From Odontesthes bonariensis (Eukaryota > Chordata > Actinopteri > Atheriniformes > Atherinopsidae): 64,000 bases of DNA. Location of the stretch: positions 26,405,209 to 26,469,208 of the forward strand of contig NC_134510.1 in NCBI RefSeq assembly GCF_027942865.1. The letters run 5' to 3'. How positions within the stretch are numbered: the stretch's first letter is position 1; every line of letters starts with the position of its first letter. Under the pieces are notes generated by a model, which was not told where the DNA came from, made no database searches, and saw nothing but the letters and a program-made list of their open reading frames with translations. Positions 59,701-64,000 of this stretch are shown here, piece by piece. Made by a program: the position numbers and the translations under genes.

Positions 59701-62700
59701 TTTATAAAGATCAAATATAAAATCTTTTATAAAAGTAAATGTGTCCCCTCTACTGACAGGTTCTGTATGTGTGTGCTTATTCGAAAAGATTATTCTCTAT
59801 ATGACAATGCCAAGTTTAATTTAGTTCCTGCCATTTAATTATTGTGTTTTGGATTTCTCTTCTTTGGTGGTACTTGACTCAGCGGCAGCTTAAGTTTAGC
59901 TATAAATAAAGATTCTGTGGAATCCACAAAGAAATGCGTATTACAGCTTTATGGAGAGAAAGATTATCTTTGGATTATTATAAAGTTATATTTGGATATC
60001 TGTAGATCCACAGGAATGAGGAAAAACTTCCATATGTCGAAAGCCAATAAACACCTATTGAAATCATAATTGTAACCATTTTTGGGGGTTTTCAGCTTGT
60101 AGCTTGTATTTTATATTTAGAATAAATTCTTAAATATCTTTCATTTTGACATTAGATATTTTTTATGTAGATTTACTTTTAATGTTGTAAGACAGTAATT
60201 CTACTGAAAAAAGATGCATGAGTGACATGAGACACTGCAAAAAGTACAAAATGGGATGTACCATTAGATGTAAAATCCAAGCTTTCGTCACACTTTCGTC
60301 TATGACTTCCTCTTCCCTTTTCTTCTCCATTTTTATTTGCCATAATTAGAAAAAGACTTTAGTAAAATAGGACTTTAGAAAAAACTTACCCTCAGTGCAT
60401 CTATGCATTGACCATCACGATTTTGTTCCACATCAAAAAGCTCAGAGAAGCGCAGCTCCAGCTGAAGGGTCTCCTCCACAGAGAGGGTGTACTCACAGTT
60501 GGCGTCCTCTGCATATGTACCAGGCCAGTTGGGACTGGATATTTCACCTCTGTTCAACCCTGATAGATCCTCTGTACAGCTCACTGTATTTGAGATAAAA
60601 GAGCGTCATCATTTTAATCAACATGTTACAAAATCAGCCCCCTCTCCCCCAGGTTGACCACTTCTGCTTCCCCTGTTCAACCTCTTTCACTTCATGTTTC
60701 AGTACTGTTTCTCCTTCCTTGATTTGTCCACCTTTGTTTTACTTGAACTGTCTGCTGCTCATCATTCTGCGCATTGCTTACTGGTCAGAGATGCATTCTT
60801 ACCAGTGCAAGTGTGGTTGTCTTCAGCGAAGTGGTAACCATGGCGACAGGAGCAGTGGTACCCTCCAATGAAGTTGTGACAGAATTGGGTGCATTCGTTG
60901 CTTGTGTCATCGTTACACTCATCAAAATCTAACAGAGAAAATTGATTAAAGGTCAGATATAGAAAGGTTGAGCTAGAAGAAATTAATTACATTATTCAAT
61001 TCAAAATAGATTTGAATTGATCTACTAAGCTAATTATCAGGCAATAATTGGTCAATGAAGCATTAAATTTGATTACCTCAACAACAAAAAACAGTACAGA
61101 ACCTCTCCTTTTTGTGATCTGGTCCTGTGCTAAGTACAAGCCATGATATTCTAGTCCGTAGAACCGCTTTTTGGCATTAACTTGAAGTGATCATTTTCTG
61201 AATCATATTATCAATCTCTCACAATAATGTGGAGAAGTTTTGGCCCACTCTTCTTTACAGCATTGCTTTGGTTCATTGAGCTTGCTGGGACGGACGTCCA
61301 ATCCTGGGATAATAGTGCAACTGTCTTGAATGTTTTCTGTTTGTGAATAATCTTTCTTACTGTCTTACTGTTTGGAAATGGCCTTATAGCCCTTCCCAGA
61401 TTGATGGCCAGTAACAATTGCTTTTCTTAGATCATTGCTGGTGTATTTTCTCCTCGGTGTTGTGTTAACACACATCTTAATGCTACAGATCAGGAAACGA
61501 GGTGCTCACAATTCCTGATGATCAATTCATCAAGTACATTTGATTGTCAGAATCTGGTTACTACTTATCCTCTTAAATCTCGTGGAAGCAGTGAGGGTTT
61601 AGTTAGGTTTTCACACATTTCTTCTGCATTTTGGCTTAATTCAATAAACAATGAGATTTCACTTGTTGTTGTTCATCTACGGTTGTTTATCTCATTTTAA
61701 CACCAGATGATTTTCATTATCTGCTGATAAGTAATATGTTGAAAGTGGGTGTACTTATTTTTTCTCATGACCTTATGTGACAGACAGACGCATTTAAATT
61801 GTGTCTAACAGTTTACAACTTTTTTAATTTCCCTTAAGAAATCAATCATTACTGCAAAGTCTCAATGCATAGTACTCTTAGGAAGCATGCAGAACAGAAT
61901 AATTTAGCCTTTTTTTAAAAGTTCTAAAAACTAAATATACCTGCTCCAGTTACACACTAAATTTAGATATCACACTTGTTTTATGAGTAATAAGACTACA
62001 TCACCACAGTTTCCGCATTATCCTTAATAGTTACTAATTGTAGTCATAGTCTAAAATGATAACTTTCTTAAAATACAAAGGTATGTACATGCACGCAGTG
62101 AGCTTTGCTCTCATGTGGGGAATGTTGAAAATGAACAAAAATACAGTGAAGTTTGGTTGGACATGTGCTACTCAATCTTTTATGCGTTTACTCCTCAACC
62201 TCCCACCTTGAATGGTATAAAATCCTTTAAAGCCAGTGTGTCTTTTGATGTTTGAGTAGTCAGAGTGGAACAATAGTTTGAGGCAGCCACCCGGGGATGA
62301 GAAGAGCAAGGGATTTACTGAGGACTGGAGCTCCTCGTACTCCTTTTGGCCACACAGAACGGATATCAGGTTTCCATTTGAGAAGACCTGAGCATAAACA
62401 TGAGACAAAATAGCTTAGAACAAATCTTACACCAGTAAGTAACCTCAGCTTCTTAAAGTACAAGATTTTGGCCTGACCTTCACTGCATCATTTTCACAGT
62501 CTTGGCTGTCCTCCATGTCCAGGTGGATGAGTTTGATTGAGAGGGTGTGACCTTTTGGAGCGCACCTACTCCAGTTTAGACTGGAATGAGGTGAGTATCC
62601 ACTGGGATATCCTGGGGACTCCACCCATCCCAGCAGCGTAGAGTGGGCCGTGCAGGAGAGGAGGAGAAGCAGGAGACTGAGGCAAGGTGTGGAAAAAGGA

Positions 62701-63787
62701 AATTGCAATGGGAAAATATAAACTAATAGATGAAACATTATTGAGAAAAATTAAATTATACAGGCGTTAGACAGAAAAAAGAAAAGATGTGATATTTTGA
62801 ATCGTGTCTGTACTTGATCTTATCACCAAGATGTTGCTATTTTTACCTATCAGTACATCAATATATAGGTATATATAGGTATACATGTCAAAATGTCAAT
62901 ATTTCTGAGCTCCAAACAGGGGAAAGTAATTTAATCAGAAACGACTTGAAGGTTAACAAAACTGCTGAGATGTAAAACATTTCAAGAGGAACTGCGTCTC
63001 ATGTTATGCTCAGACACCCTAAAACAAGGAAAAGCTAACTTTGAGAAGCGTAACTCTGAACAAAAGACGAATCATAGTGATAGACACCACGAAAAAGCTC
63101 TAAAACACGCTGAGTCGAGAAATCACAGAGCTACTAATGTGACTCTGCATTAGTAGAGTAAAGAACTTTAAGAGCCTATTACAGCTGGATAACGTGGAAG
63201 TGCTGGCATTGCCCCCCCACATCAAATTGTCTAAAGATGGAAAATTGGCCCGATGAGGAATGTCATCATTCTTTGACAAATCATCCTTCAAGCTTTTTTC
63301 TTCTTCACAATGAATTTATGTTTGGAGGATGCCCAAAGAAGCCTTTTATTCTAAATGTCTGGCCCAAAGGTTGGGGAGGTTAAACTGAATTCTCTTGGTT
63401 CCGTAAAAGCACTTTATGGTAGCGTATTTTTCAATTTTGGGAAATTAATTGTTTCCCCATGAGGGGGCTGTCTTCCAAGACAATACACACATTCACACAG
63501 CTTACACAGATTTTTTTTTACAAGCAAATCATAAAGAACACAGCAGTGACTAAAAACAATCACCAGCTCTAAACCTAATCAAACATATCTGGTGTGTTTT
63601 GAAACAGCAACAAACAGCTTTCTATAACCATTGTTCAAACCTTGTATGATTAATTCTCAAGCTATTGTTGCAGTTATTGCTGTCAAGCAAGGACTATCAC
63701 GAAAATGAAATCATTAAATTGTTATTCAACTTGTTTCCATTATTTTGTCCAACCCCTGTATTACCTGATACAAGAAACAGAAAGCAT
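56745..63787 (-). CDS. c1s: Complement C1s-like protease
   Basis: C1s is the C1-complex protease that, once cut by C1r, cleaves C4 and C2. Eleven exons: 63765-63787, 62478-62676, 62207-62387, 60803-60928, 60390-60583, 58436-58586, 58231-58346, 58057-58138, 57815-57949, 57652-57726, 56745-57559; phases close to 698 aa (human C1s 688). The start was found by phase: MLSVSCIS joins LLLLLLSCTAHS as signal peptide. Then CUB1, calcium-binding EGF (DFDECNDDT, CHNFIGGYHCSC with hydroxylation consensus), CUB2, two CCPs, and a protease domain in one uninterrupted exon. Activation site is GR-ILGG. Triad: TAAHVV, YDNDIALIRF, KDSCAGDSGGPL. VSGWGMTDVKDKLR resembles human C1s ISGWGRTEKRDR rather than C1r. 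An uncommon C1r/MASP2 relative is the alternative; the single-exon protease is the arrangement known for mammalian C1r, C1s and MASP2. Confidence 0.88.
58690..59230 (+). mobile_element. Tc1-like transposon remnant in c1s intron
   Basis: Relics include 'caagaacactggacacatca', 'ttaatgacagctttgtacac', then 'gagcaggtgaactgattgtt', 'gtggttcccactgtgaaccg' and 'atgatttggggtctttgctg'. These are in the order of a fish Tc1 transposon with a large internal deletion. Confidence 0.65.
59240..59565. repeat. Common teleost interspersed repeat in c1s intron
   Basis: The segment 'attctgttttatttacatag', 'ctcaaggcacttcaaaaaca', 'ggaaaggaaaaactcccttt' and 'taacaggaagcctctggcag' is a widespread fish retroelement or transposon end. 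I cannot assign the superfamily with certainty. Confidence 0.6.
61090..61770 (-). mobile_element. Tc1-like transposon remnant in c1s intron
   Basis: The minus strand still encodes KTVRKIIHKQKTFKTVALLS, matching the paired-type helix-turn-helix of Tc1 transposases, fused by an internal deletion to the C-terminal NQSNAVKKSGPKLLHIIVRD. Left and right ends are not sharply definable. It is dead. Confidence 0.7.
62677..63764 (-). other. c1s intron 1
   Basis: This intron separates the seven-codon start exon from the CUB1 exon and matches the position (phase 2, inside the signal peptide) of intron 1 in the c1r copies. I saw nothing else in it. Confidence 0.6.
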
Positions 63788-64000
63788 GAGACACAAAATA
63801 CAGAGCTGCTGTGCAGATTCTAATCATATCAGTCATATTAATAACATTTTAAACATGTCGTGCAAAGCAATGTAATCATATTACATTATGAAATTAAAAA
63901 ATTCTATCCCACCTGAATCTCAACATCGTTATCCGATCAAATCTCTCCTCAAATAAACTCTCAACATGTCCTCTTCCCCTTTTTTATTAATTTATTTTCC
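63788..64000. other. c1s 5' flank
   Basis: Upstream 200 bp of the c1s-like gene, AT-rich, cut by the window edge. It should hold part of the promoter or 5' UTR; no defined motif was identified. Confidence 0.35.

Overview
This window looks like teleost fish nuclear DNA. It has short-intron vertebrate genes with GT-AG junctions, many Tc1/mariner remnants, tRNA-derived SINEs, MITEs and a hAT element. Its gene set corresponds to human chromosome 12p13.31. No bacterial operon, CRISPR or phage features were seen.

Layout, left to right. At 95-8794 (+) is the 3' part of a Dbl-family RhoGEF, best matched to plekhg6 (end of the DH region, PH domain, long disordered tail). At 9458-11885 (-) is a complete four-Ig-domain receptor of the CD4/LAG3 family, with a LAG3-like tail. 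Then come about 5.7 kb of intergenic DNA with repeats, mrpl51 (17626-19857, +) and vamp1 (23246-25912, +, start codon split by an intron). tapbpl (tapasin-related, TAPBPR; 30973-35217, -) follows. The order and relative orientation mrpl51-vamp1-tapbpl is that of mammals. At 35.2-38.2 kb lies a repeat-rich spacer.

From 38.3 to 63.8 kb, all on the minus strand, is a complement C1r/C1s protease cluster. It holds a decayed c1r copy (38283-41371), two apparently intact c1r copies (42295-47107, 703 aa; 48085-53721, 700 aa) and one complete c1s-like gene (56745-63787, 698 aa). I rebuilt every exon from splice signals, and all phases close. The three c1r units are tandem duplicates of about 5.8-6.4 kb. 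They differ by a TTAA-flanked MITE, a 5'-truncated LINE, a hAT element and a fold-back rearrangement.

Functionally the window groups immune genes: a LAG3/CD4-type T-cell receptor, the MHC-I peptide editor TAPBPR, and the classical complement C1 proteases. With them are a mitochondrial ribosomal protein, a synaptic SNARE and a RhoGEF. The observations most worth following are in the c1r array. Between the two intact copies, amino-acid changes are concentrated in the protease domain; in its first exon I count eight nucleotide differences and no purely synonymous codon. The protease domain is split by two introns in c1r but uninterrupted in the adjacent c1s.
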